DNA of 31,107 nt from Propionibacteriaceae bacterium UBA6238 (GTDB lineage Bacteria; Actinomycetota; Actinomycetes; Propionibacteriales; Propionibacteriaceae): positions 64,322 through 95,428 of the forward strand of contig DJWE01000101.1 in assembly GCA_002441465.1 (NCBI GenBank), given 5' to 3'. This document shows, piece by piece, positions 8,504 to 15,768 of this stretch (position 1 is the stretch's first letter; each line of letters starts with the position of its first letter). The translations under genes and the position numbers were made by a program. The notes beneath the pieces were generated by a model, which was given only the letters and a program-made list of their open reading frames with translations, had not been told where the DNA came from and searched no databases.

Positions 8504-9661
8504 TCAGGCGCGCGCGAGGACGGCGGCCAGTTGCACTGCTCCCACCAGCTCCGCGCGAGGTCCCAGGCCGGCGGCCACGACCTGGATGGCGCTTGAGGTG
8601 GACGGCTGGGCGAAGCGATTCACCGAGGCTCGGACGCCGTCGATCAACGGAGGTCCGGACGAGCCGAGTTCGCCACCGATGATCAAGATGGTCGGGTTCA
8701 CCAGGTCGCACAGACCGGCGAGGACCGTCCCCATCGTGCGTCCGCTCTCGTTCAGGATTCGCGCGGAGACAGGATCGTTCAGGGTGGCCAGGTCGACGAG
8801 GTCCACATCGAGGTGCGGGTGGGTATGGCTCAGCTGCTCCTTCACCGACGGCACCGAGACCACGGCTTCGAGGCAGCCGCGGTTGCCGCATCGGCACAGC
8901 TCCGGGCGACCCGAGATGATGATGTGGCCGATCTCCCCGGCGAAGCCCACCCCCCCGACGAACAGTTCTCCGTTGATCACCAGACCGGCCCCGATGCCGT
9001 GGGAGGCCTTGATGTAGAGGAAGTCGCGGTGTCCCTGCCCGGCCCCCAGATGCAGTTCGCCGAACGCGCCGGCGCTGGCGTCGTTGCTTACCAGAGCGGG
9101 CACCTCGAGCCGCTTCTCGAGCTCACGCGCCGGGTACATGCCTGCCCAGTTGGACAAGGTGGTGGTCGAACAGACCAGGCCGGTGGCTTCCTCGATCGGT
9201 CCGGGCACGCCGGCGGCGACGCAGGTCAGGGACGCGACCGAGTTCCGCTCGCAGAGCGCGCGCAGGCTGGCCGCAGCCGCGTCGAGGCCGCGGATCGGGG
9301 ACTGGTCGACGTTGAGCCGGACGATCTCCTCATCGACCACGTTGCCCTGGTCGTCGCCCAGGGCCACCCGGAAATGCCGGTGCCCGAAGTCGATGGCGCC
9401 GGTGCGGATCGAGGTCGCGACGGCGTTCAGGATCGAGCCGGGCCGTCCACTGCCGGACCCCGGCCCCTTCGCCGGTGGCGCGGACTCGGCGATACGTCCC
9501 TCGGCGAGCAGTCGGGCGACGGCGTGGCCGATGGTGCTGCTGGGCAGTCCGGTGAGCTCGACGAGTGCCGACCGGGTGAGGTCGCGGGAGTCCCGGATCA
9601 GAGCGAACACCTCCTCGCGGGTCCGATCCCGCAAAGAGGGGCGTCCTGCCGTAGGCGACAT
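8504..9661 (-). CDS. ROK-family transcriptional repressor
   Basis: It is a probable sugar-responsive repressor of the divergent transporter operon. The 385-residue protein has an N-terminal winged helix (about 10-70; SRSALVELTGLPSSTIG-like recognition region) and then the ROK domain. That domain has the phosphate loop IDFGHRHF, the sugar-site segment NDASAGAFGE, the EIGH motif, and the zinc motif CRCGNRGCLE near 255-265. I chose ATG 9661 rather than an upstream start 35 codons earlier: a promoter with TTGAAA, an 18-bp spacer and TATGCT on the minus strand ends six bases before it, which fits a leaderless message. Target and ligand are inferred from position only. Confidence 0.9.
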   Translation of the reverse strand: MSPTAGRPSLRDRTREEVFALIRDSRDLTRSALVELTGLPSSTIGHAVARLLAEGRIAESAPPAKGPGSGSGRPGSILNAVATSIRTGAIDFGHRHFRVALGDDQGNVVDEEIVRLNVDQSPIRGLDAAAASLRALCERNSVASLTCVAAGVPGPIEEATGLVCSTTTLSNWAGMYPARELEKRLEVPALVSNDASAGAFGELHLGAGQGHRDFLYIKASHGIGAGLVINGELFVGGVGFAGEIGHIIISGRPELCRCGNRGCLEAVVSVPSVKEQLSHTHPHLDVDLVDLATLNDPVSARILNESGRTMGTVLAGLCDLVNPTILIIGGELGSSGPPLIDGVRASVNRFAQPSTSSAIQVVAAGLGPRAELVGAVQLAAVLARA

Positions 9662-9667
9662 GCCAGG

Positions 9668-9697
9668 AGCATAGGCGTAGCGCTGCCTATTTTTCAA
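9668..9697 (-). promoter_or_regulatory. Promoter of the ROK repressor gene (leaderless)
   Basis: Read on the minus strand, the -35 is TTGAAA (9692-9697) and the -10 is TATGCT (9668-9673), 18 bp apart. The -10 ends six bases before ATG 9661, so transcription should begin on the start codon. Confidence 0.6.
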
Positions 9698-9714
9698 CCA
9701 TCTTCGGAAGAAAA
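9690..9714. promoter_or_regulatory. Possible ROK operator
   Basis: An AT-rich island in otherwise GC-rich DNA contains the perfect palindrome TCTTC-G-GAAGA (9701-9711), flanked by TTTTTC on the left and AAA on the right. It overlaps the -35 of the repressor and lies about 30 bp upstream of the transporter -35. That is a sensible place for an autoregulated operator shared by both promoters. It does not closely match a site I know. Confidence 0.3.
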
Positions 9715-9742
9715 CGATTCGATAACGAGCCGGATATGACCG

Positions 9743-9771
9743 TTGACAGTCCAAAAGCTCGTCCATAGTGT
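9743..9771 (+). promoter_or_regulatory. Promoter of the mmsA-mmsB-chvE operon
   Basis: There is a perfect -35 TTGACA at 9743-9748. The -10 is either TAGTGT (9766-9771, 17-bp spacer) or CATAGT (9764-9769, 15-bp spacer). The predicted transcript starts near 9778, giving a leader of about 150 bases before mmsA, unusually long for this window. Confidence 0.6.
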
Positions 9772-9864
9772 GCAGATCGAGCAGGTTGATGGCTTCGGCT
9801 GGTCAAACTTGCCCCAACAGCGTTGTCGGCTCGGCGCTCGCGAGCGTCGAAAGGGAGGGACCCT

Positions 9865-9930
9865 GTGTTCTGCCAGCCAGTTCCGAATCCACGGCCTCGG
9901 GGCGATGTCGCGGAAGCGGTTCGCGCATGA
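9865..9930 (+). CDS. Candidate 21-residue leader peptide coupled to mmsA
   Basis: The strongest Shine-Dalgarno in the region (AAGGGAGGGA, 9851-9860) is 4 bases before a GTG that is out of frame with mmsA. The resulting ORF has 21 codons and a Pro/Arg-rich stretch (PVPNPRPRG). It ends in a TGA overlapping the mmsA start as ATGA. mmsA itself has only a weak site (CGGAAG). Ribosomes finishing the leader would be placed to restart on mmsA, and stalling on the Pro/Arg stretch could tune expression. Nothing shows that it is translated; the ORF is short enough to arise by chance, and the well-placed Shine-Dalgarno is the main argument. Confidence 0.45.
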   Translation: MFCQPVPNPRPRGDVAEAVRA

Positions 9931-11495
9931 CCGCGGGTCAGGCGGAGCTTGCCGGGAAGGCCTATCCGGACGCCATCCTTCAGATGATCGAGATCACGAA
10001 GGACTTCCCCGGCGTGCGAGCTCTCGACGGCGTGACGATGACGGTGCGCAGGGGGGAGATCCACGCGATCTGCGGAGAGAACGGCGCCGGCAAGTCGACC
10101 CTGATGAAGGTGCTCTCGGGAGTTCATCCGAGCGGAACCTACGAGGGACGGATCGTCTTCGACGGTGAGGAGATGTCCTTCAACGGGATCAAGTCCTCCG
10201 AGCACGTCGGGATCGTGATCATCCACCAGGAACTGGCGCTGATCCCCGAACTCTCCGTGACGGAGAACATCTTCATCGGCAACGAGGTGACCCGAAACGG
10301 TGTGATCGACTGGGTCGAGTCCCGGCAGCGCGCGGTGCGACTGTTGCAGCGTGTCGGCCTCGACGTCGATCCGGACACCGCGATCAAGAACCTGGGCGTC
10401 GGCCAGCAGCAACTCATCGAGATCGCCAAGGCCCTGTCGAAGGACGTGAAGCTGCTGATCCTCGACGAGCCCACCTCGGCGCTCAACGAGGAGGACTCGG
10501 AGAACCTGCTGAGCATCCTGCGGCAGCTGAAGGAGCAGGGCCTGACCTCGATCATGATCTCGCACAAGCTGAACGAGATCGCCGAGATCGCCGACTCGAT
10601 CACCATCATCCGCGACGGACGCACGATCGAGTCGCTGGACGTCGAGTCGGGCAACGTCAATGAGGACCGGATCATCCGCGGGATGGTCGGGCGCGCGCTC
10701 GACTCCCGGTTTCCCGAGCACACCCCGGCCATCGGCGAGACGTTCTTCGAGGTGCGGGACTGGACCGTGGAGCATCCGCAGGTTCCGGGACGCCTGGTCT
10801 GCAACCACTCGAGCTTCTATGTGCGGCGGGGTGAGATCGTCGGGTTCGCCGGCCTGATGGGCGCAGGGCGCACCGAACTCGCCCGCTCGCTCTTCGGCCG
10901 CACCTACGGGACCTACATCGCCGGAACGATTCTGATCGACGGTGAGGAAGTCCAGATCACCAGTGTGCCGTCCGCGATCGCCCACGGCCTGTCCTACGTG
11001 CCCGAGGATCGCAAGGTGCTGGGGCTGAACCTGCTCGACAACGTGAAGAACACCATCGTCTCGGCAGGAATCAACCGGATCAGCACGCGATCCGTGATCG
11101 ACATGGAGGCGGAGGTCGCCGCCGCCGAGGACTACCGCATGGCGATGAACATCAAGGCGGCGTCGATCAACGTGGGGGTCTCCACGTTGTCGGGTGGCAA
11201 CCAACAGAAGGTCGTGCTGGCGAAGTGGATGTTCACCCAGCCCTCCCTGGCGATTCTCGACGAGCCGACCCGCGGCATCGATGTGGGTGCGAAGTACGAG
11301 ATCTACGGGTTGATCAACCGTCTGGCCGACGAGGGCAAGGGCGTGGTCATGATCTCGTCCGAACTGCCCGAACTGCTCGGCGTGTGCGACCGCATCTACA
11401 CCGTCTTCGAGGGGCGGATCACAGGAGAGATGACCGCAGCTGAGGCAACGCAGGAGTCGCTGATGCGACTGATGACCGACACGGCAGCGGCCTGA
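9927..11495 (+). CDS. mmsA: Sugar ABC transporter ATPase (GguA/MmsA type, two ABC domains)
   Basis: It powers uptake of monosaccharides captured by the ChvE-type binding protein. The 522-residue protein has two fused ABC domains. The first has Walker A GENGAGKST (K56), a signature region LGVGQQQLIEIAKAL, and Walker B LLILDEPTSAL. The second has a degenerate Walker A (GLMGAGRTE) but an intact signature LSGGNQQKV and Walker B AILDEPTRGID. This asymmetry is normal for the RbsA/XylG/MmsA family. I chose ATG 9927 because protein similarity begins just after it and it overlaps the leader ORF stop; ATG 9985 is an alternative. The permease gene follows after 46 bp. Confidence 0.93.
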   Translation: MTAGQAELAGKAYPDAILQMIEITKDFPGVRALDGVTMTVRRGEIHAICGENGAGKSTLMKVLSGVHPSGTYEGRIVFDGEEMSFNGIKSSEHVGIVIIHQELALIPELSVTENIFIGNEVTRNGVIDWVESRQRAVRLLQRVGLDVDPDTAIKNLGVGQQQLIEIAKALSKDVKLLILDEPTSALNEEDSENLLSILRQLKEQGLTSIMISHKLNEIAEIADSITIIRDGRTIESLDVESGNVNEDRIIRGMVGRALDSRFPEHTPAIGETFFEVRDWTVEHPQVPGRLVCNHSSFYVRRGEIVGFAGLMGAGRTELARSLFGRTYGTYIAGTILIDGEEVQITSVPSAIAHGLSYVPEDRKVLGLNLLDNVKNTIVSAGINRISTRSVIDMEAEVAAAEDYRMAMNIKAASINVGVSTLSGGNQQKVVLAKWMFTQPSLAILDEPTRGIDVGAKYEIYGLINRLADEGKGVVMISSELPELLGVCDRIYTVFEGRITGEMTAAEATQESLMRLMTDTAAA

Positions 11496-11541
11496 GTTGC
11501 CGGAACTGACACGCGAACGGACCGATCCAGGAAATGAAGAG

Positions 11542-13074
11542 ATGACTGCAACGAAAGTGATGGAGACCGAGTCCGGCAAGGCCGGGGGGCCCTCGGGCGG
11601 GGGGTCGGCGTCCTCTGTCGGCGGTGGAATCAAGCAGGTCCTCGGTGGGAACCTCCGCCAGTACGGCATGCTGGGCGCGCTGATCGTCCTCGCGCTGTTC
11701 TTCGAGCTGATGTCGGGCGGCAAGATGCTGACGCCGTCCAACGCCCAGAACATCCTGAACGGCAACTCCTACGTGCTGGTGCTGGCCATCGGCATGCTGT
11801 TCGTGATCATCACCGGGCAGATCGACCTCTCGGTGGGCTCGGTCGCAGCCGTCGTGGGCATCTGCACCGCACTGTCGATCAACTTCTGGTCCTTCCCATG
11901 GTGGCTCGGCATCCTGTTCGGGCTCTTCATCGGCGTGCTGATCGGCATGTGGCAGGGCTCCTGGCTGGCCTTCGTCGGCGTGCCGGGGTTCATCACGACG
12001 CTCGCCGGCTACATGCTCTTCCGCGGCCTCTACCAGTACGTCGGCAAGGCTTCGTCCCAGCCCGCGCCCGCGGAAATCCGGTTCATCGGTGGCGGCTACC
12101 TCCCCGAATGGGGTCCGAACACGGGCCTCAACAACTCGACGCTTCTGCTCGGCATCCTCGCGCTGGCCGCCATCGTCTTCCTCGACTTCCGGCGCCGGGC
12201 ACGCGTGAGCAAGGCCGGTGGCACCCCGCCGGCGCTTTGGGTCGCGCTCGTCCGCCTGGGTGTGATCGCGCTCGCCCTGGGCTACGTCACCTGGCTGTTC
12301 GGCAGCGGACGATCGGGCACCTCCTTCCCGGTGACCGGCCTGATCCTGGTTGTCCTTGCCCTCATCTACAACTTCATCGCGACCCGCACCACGATCGGCC
12401 GCGGTGTGTACGCCGTCGGTGGCAACAAGGCCGCCGCCGCCCTGACCGGCATCAGTGTGAAGCGCACCTACTTCCTGGTCATGACGAACATGTCGTTCCT
12501 GGCCGCCGTCGCGGCGATCATGTACTTCGGACGGTCCACCTCCACGGGCCCGGCCGACGGTGTCGGCTGGGAGCTGGACGCCATCGCGGCTGTGTTCATT
12601 GGTGGCGCCGCGGTCTCCGGTGGCATTGGCACGGTGACCGGCTCCGTGATCGGTGGCTTGGTCATGGCCGTGCTGAACAACGGCCTCTACCTGATGGGCG
12701 TCGGGTCGGACATGACCCAGATCATCAAGGGCCTCGTCCTGCTGATCGCCGTCGCCTTCGACCTGTACAGCAAGGCGCAGGGCAAGCCGTCCATCATCGG
12801 GGCATTGGCGCGGGGCTTCAACCCGAAGGGTGTCGAGGCCGAGTTCGCCGGGGGCGCGGTGCCGAACAGGGATCTCGGCAACCCGCTCTGGGCAGTGCTC
12901 AGCTTCGTGGTGTTCCCGGTTGGGCTGGTTCTGTGGGCGCTGTGGCGCAAGGACCGTCCCAACAGCGCCAAGCAGGCCCGCAATGGCGTCGTCGCTGCCC
13001 TGGTCGTGGTGGTGTTCGTCGGCGTGATCGCCATCTTCTACGCACTGGCCCAGACGACCGGGCTGTTCTCCTGA
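11542..13074 (+). CDS. mmsB: Sugar ABC transporter permease (GguB/MmsB type) with extra C-terminal membrane domain
   Basis: It is the membrane channel of the transporter. ATG 11542 follows AGGAAATGAAGAG; a TTG 45 bases upstream has no such site. Residues 1-40 are a Gly/Ser-rich cytoplasmic lead. Residues 41-410 are the usual permease, with IIITGQIDLSVGS after the second helix and the cytoplasmic coupling segment GGNKAAAALTGI at 293-304. The usual protein ends near 410; here about 97 residues follow, with two more predicted helices (about 449-467 and 482-502) joined by RKDRPNSAKQARNG. That tail resembles small two-helix membrane proteins of Gram-positives. The total of 510 residues is about 100 above the usual family length as I recall it. 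Confidence 0.92.
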   Translation: MTATKVMETESGKAGGPSGGGSASSVGGGIKQVLGGNLRQYGMLGALIVLALFFELMSGGKMLTPSNAQNILNGNSYVLVLAIGMLFVIITGQIDLSVGSVAAVVGICTALSINFWSFPWWLGILFGLFIGVLIGMWQGSWLAFVGVPGFITTLAGYMLFRGLYQYVGKASSQPAPAEIRFIGGGYLPEWGPNTGLNNSTLLLGILALAAIVFLDFRRRARVSKAGGTPPALWVALVRLGVIALALGYVTWLFGSGRSGTSFPVTGLILVVLALIYNFIATRTTIGRGVYAVGGNKAAAALTGISVKRTYFLVMTNMSFLAAVAAIMYFGRSTSTGPADGVGWELDAIAAVFIGGAAVSGGIGTVTGSVIGGLVMAVLNNGLYLMGVGSDMTQIIKGLVLLIAVAFDLYSKAQGKPSIIGALARGFNPKGVEAEFAGGAVPNRDLGNPLWAVLSFVVFPVGLVLWALWRKDRPNSAKQARNGVVAALVVVVFVGVIAIFYALAQTTGLFS

Positions 13075-13080
13075 TCGCGT

Positions 13081-13096
13081 CGCCGAATCTTCGGCG
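13081..13096 (+). other. Intercistronic hairpin between mmsB and chvE
   Basis: CGCCGAA-TC-TTCGGCG is a perfect 7-bp inverted repeat in the 68-bp gap. The following 30 bases (CCATCCATCCCATCC) are unstructured and lead to the strong chvE ribosome site. It may be an RNA-processing or stabilising hairpin that lets the binding protein be made in excess, as in many binding-protein operons. It lacks a T-tract. Confidence 0.4.
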
Positions 13097-13142
13097 TCTC
13101 GATCTTCGATCCATCCATCCCATCCAACAAGAAGGAAGACAC

Positions 13143-14297
13143 ATGAAGAGAATCGCAACCGCGATGATCGTCCTCGGTGCGTCGGCCGCGCTCGCGCTGT
13201 CCGGTTGCGCGAGCAGCGACCGGGGTGCCACGAGCACTCCGGCGGGCAGTGAACCGGTGGCCTCCAGTGGGCTGAACGGCAACATGCTCCAGCTGGGCAG
13301 TGGCTTTGCAGCCGGTTCCAAGATCGGTGTCTCGCTGCCCCAGAAGACCTCGGAGAACTGGGTACTGGCCGAGGGTCTGTTCACCGAACAGCTCAAGGCT
13401 GCCGGTTTCGACCCGATCGTTCAGTTCGCCAACGGTGGCGCACCTGAGCAGCAGAACCAGATCTCGGCGATGATCGAGCAGGGCGTGAAGCTGCTGGTCG
13501 TCGGTGCCGTCGACGGTTCACAGCTCGGCAGCCAGCTCGCTGCAGCCAAGGACGCCGGCATTCCGGTCATCGCCTACGACCGGCTGTTGACCAACACCGA
13601 CGCCGTCGACATGTACATGGCCTACGACAACTTCAAGGTCGGCGTCCTGCAGGGCACTGCGCTGCTCGAAGGCCTGGGCAAGAGCGGCAAGTCGTCCCCG
13701 TGGAACATCGAGCTGATCTCCGGCTCTCCCGACGACGCCAACTCCAAGCCGTTCTTCGAGGGCGCGATGAGCGTCCTGCAGCCGAAGATCGACGACGGCA
13801 CCCTGAAGGTCGTCTCCGGACAGGTGACCCAGCAGCAGACCGCGACCGCGGGCTGGAAGGCTGAGAACGCCCAGAAGCGTATGGACGCGATCCTGTCGGC
13901 CAACTACCAGGGCAACACCTCGCTGGACGGCGTCCTGTCCCCGAACGACACCCTGGCCCGCGCGGCGCTCACCTCGGTGAAGTCCGCAGGCAAGCCGAAC
14001 CCGGTCATCACCGGTCAGGACTCCGAGGTCGAGTCCGTGAAGCTCGTCTTCCAGGGCGTCCAGTACTCCACCATCGACAAGGACACGAAGAACTTCGTCA
14101 CCAAGGTCGTGGAGTACATCGGCAAGATCGCGGCCGGCCAGCCGGTCGAGGTCAACGACACCGAGAGCTACAACAACGGTGTGAAGGTCGTCCCGGCGTA
14201 CCTGCTCACCCCGGTCATCGTGACCAAGGACAACGTCTGCACCGAGTACGCCGCTGACACCGCCGCGGGCAAGGCTGCAGCCGCGGTCTGCGGGTAG
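13143..14297 (+). CDS. chvE: ChvE-type multiple-monosaccharide-binding lipoprotein
   Basis: This is the extracellular solute-binding protein of the transporter. The 384-residue protein starts at ATG 13143 behind AAGAAGGAAGAC. It has a lipoprotein signal with lipobox ALSGC (C22) and then a Ser/Thr/Gly linker. The periplasmic-binding-protein-like fold shows KIGVSLPQKTSENW, an AYDRLLTNTDAVDMYMAYDN segment and VLSPNDTLARAAL, all typical of the ChvE group, which binds glucose, galactose, arabinose or xylose. The exact ligand cannot be read. Two in-frame stops (TAG TAG) end the gene, and a strong terminator hairpin follows 31 bp later. Confidence 0.93.
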   Translation: MKRIATAMIVLGASAALALSGCASSDRGATSTPAGSEPVASSGLNGNMLQLGSGFAAGSKIGVSLPQKTSENWVLAEGLFTEQLKAAGFDPIVQFANGGAPEQQNQISAMIEQGVKLLVVGAVDGSQLGSQLAAAKDAGIPVIAYDRLLTNTDAVDMYMAYDNFKVGVLQGTALLEGLGKSGKSSPWNIELISGSPDDANSKPFFEGAMSVLQPKIDDGTLKVVSGQVTQQQTATAGWKAENAQKRMDAILSANYQGNTSLDGVLSPNDTLARAALTSVKSAGKPNPVITGQDSEVESVKLVFQGVQYSTIDKDTKNFVTKVVEYIGKIAAGQPVEVNDTESYNNGVKVVPAYLLTPVIVTKDNVCTEYAADTAAGKAAAAVCG

Positions 14298-14328
14298 TAG
14301 CGCTCCAGCCAACGGCTGAGTAGACCCG

Positions 14329-14360
14329 CAGGGGCCGGATCCATATGGATCCGGCCCCTG
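14329..14360 (+). terminator. Terminator hairpin of the transporter operon
   Basis: A perfect 14-bp inverted repeat (CAGGGGCCGGATCC at 14329-14342, its complement at 14347-14360) encloses the 4-base loop ATAT. It has no T-tract, as is common in high-GC actinobacteria. Being symmetrical, it may also stop transcripts arriving from the convergent oxidoreductase gene. Confidence 0.8.
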
Positions 14361-14366
14361 TGGCCT

Positions 14367-14574
14367 GTGATGGTTGGGGACGGTTCCGAACTCGGTCCAC
14401 CGTCCGTCCGGCCGTGATGGTTGGGGACGGTTCCGAACTCGGTCCACCGTCCGTCCGGCCGGGACCATGATGGTTTGGGGACGGTTCCGAACTCGGTCCA
14501 CCGTCCGTCCGGCAGGGGTCTGGACCGAGTTCGGAACCGTCCCCGGGGTCTGGACCGAGTTCGGAACCGTCCCC
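14367..14574. repeat. Palindromic repeat cluster A (three direct and two inverted copies)
   Basis: Five perfect copies of a 24-bp core (containing GGACGGTTCCGAACTCGGTC) lie between the convergent chvE and oxidoreductase genes. Three are on + (14376-14399, 14423-14446, 14477-14500) and two on - (14521-14544, 14551-14574). The first two sit in a 47-bp direct repeat that includes the flank CCGTCCGTCCGGCC. The last two are 30 bp apart. Copies three and four pair as a 24-bp stem with a 20-base loop. The core has its own imperfect dyad: GGAC...GTCC outside and GTTC-C-GAAC inside. I see no gene in this stretch. Confidence 0.9.
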
Positions 14575-14580
14575 GGTGGG

Positions 14581-15657
14581 TCAGAAGCGCACGGTCTCCC
14601 CGGACGCCGCGGAGGCGTAGATCGCCTCGAGCACCTCGGTGACGACGGCGGCCTGCTCGGGCAGCACCAGCGGATCGGTGTCGTCCCGGATGGCCTGGAG
14701 CCATTGCCGCGTCTCCAGCGTGCCGAGGGTGGTGAAACCGTCCGATCCCGGCGTACTGGCGTTGGGTTCGGAGACGATCAGGCGGTTCGCCAGCACCGAG
14801 TTCACGGTGACCTCGTAGCCGGCGGACGACCGTTCGATCTCGGCGCCGCCCTCGGTGCCCATCAGCGTGACCGCCGCCTCGCGCGGGTTCTTGTCGTTGA
14901 GCGCCCACGCTGCCTCGAGGAAGATCGTGGCGCCGTTCTTCAGCTTCACATAGCCGAACGCGGAATCCTCGACGCTGAACGTGGCCGGATCCCAGCCGCC
15001 CCCCGGGTTGCCCTCGGGCTTGTCGCGGAGCTTGGTGTACACCGAGCCGGTGACCGACTCGATCTCGTAGTCGCCCATGTACCACAAGGCGAGGTCGAGA
15101 GCGTGGGTTCCGATGTCGATCAGCGGGCCGCCGCCCTGCTTCTCCTTGTCGGTGAACACACCCCAGGTGGGCACGCCGCGGCGACGGACGGCGTGGGCCT
15201 TGGCCACGTAGATCTCGCCGAGCTCGCCGGCGTCCACCGCGCCGCGCAGGAACTGCGCGTCCTCGCGGAACCGGTTCTGGTAGCCGATGGTGAGCTTCTT
15301 GCCGGTGCGCTTCGCGGTCTCGACCATCAAGCGGGCCTCCGCGCCCGAGATGGCCATCGGCTTCTCGCACATGACGTGCTTGCCCGCTTCGAGGGCTGCG
15401 CAGGTGATCTCGCAGTGGCTCACGTTCCAGGTGCACACGTAGACCACGTCGATGGCCGGGTCGTTGATGATCTCGTGGTAGTCGGTGGTGGTGTAGGCGT
15501 CGGGTGCGAACTTCTGCTTCGCCGTCTCGGCCCGCTCCGGGACGAGGTCGCAGATGCCGACCACGTCGCAGAGGTCGGCGTTGGCGGCCAGGCCCTCCAG
15601 GTGTTTGAGGGTCCCGATGAACCCGACTCCGATGATCCCTACGCCGAACTTGCTCAC
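14581..15657 (-). CDS. Gfo/Idh/MocA-family NAD(P)-dependent oxidoreductase
   Basis: It is a probable sugar or polyol dehydrogenase. The 358-residue protein begins with the Rossmann motif GVGIIGVGFIG (glycines 10, 12, 15). The catalytic-site motif EKP is at 98-100. The substrate-domain motif GGPLIDIGTHALDLALW carries the conserved His. I chose GTG 15657, six bases inside the longest frame, because AAGGAG then lies at normal distance; the outer GTG overlaps that site. It is divergent from the isomerase operon across a region with two LacI-type sites. The substrate is unknown; known family members oxidise inositols, glucosides or other sugars. Confidence 0.9.
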   Translation of the reverse strand: MSKFGVGIIGVGFIGTLKHLEGLAANADLCDVVGICDLVPERAETAKQKFAPDAYTTTDYHEIINDPAIDVVYVCTWNVSHCEITCAALEAGKHVMCEKPMAISGAEARLMVETAKRTGKKLTIGYQNRFREDAQFLRGAVDAGELGEIYVAKAHAVRRRGVPTWGVFTDKEKQGGGPLIDIGTHALDLALWYMGDYEIESVTGSVYTKLRDKPEGNPGGGWDPATFSVEDSAFGYVKLKNGATIFLEAAWALNDKNPREAAVTLMGTEGGAEIERSSAGYEVTVNSVLANRLIVSEPNASTPGSDGFTTLGTLETRQWLQAIRDDTDPLVLPEQAAVVTEVLEAIYASAASGETVRF

Positions 15658-15702
15658 GATCACTCCTTCGTCATCGACGGACTCCCGCCCGATTCAGGAC
15701 GG

Positions 15703-15717
15703 TGAGAGCGCGTTCAT
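15703..15717. promoter_or_regulatory. LacI-family operator-like site 1
   Basis: TGAGAGCGCGTTCAT resembles the actinobacterial LacI-family palindrome TGAGAGCGCTCTCA. It lies in the 111-bp divergent region and is repeated 31 bp away with one change over 15 bases. Confidence 0.5.
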
Positions 15718-15728
15718 CCTATCTGGCC

Positions 15729-15734
15729 TATGCT
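15729..15734 (+). promoter_or_regulatory. Candidate -10 (TATGCT) of the isomerase/oxidoreductase operon
   Basis: TATGCT lies between the two operator-like sites and overlaps the first base of the second. A transcript would start near 15741, giving a leader of about 28 bases with AGGAGG (15759-15764) before GTG 15769. No -35 is obvious. Confidence 0.35.
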
Positions 15735-15748
15735 GAGAGCGCGATCAT
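15734..15748. promoter_or_regulatory. LacI-family operator-like site 2
   Basis: TGAGAGCGCGATCAT differs from site 1 at one of 15 positions. The 31-bp spacing (about three helical turns) puts both sites on the same face of the DNA, as expected for cooperative binding. This copy covers the predicted transcript start of the rightward operon. Confidence 0.5.
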
Positions 15749-15768
15749 TTCCCGCAACAGGAGGCATT

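Noticed and set aside
11898..14297. A single 799-codon frame covering the permease end and the binding protein
   Set aside because: The first half is an out-of-frame reading of mmsB. The lipoprotein signal and a strong ribosome site place the real start at 13143.
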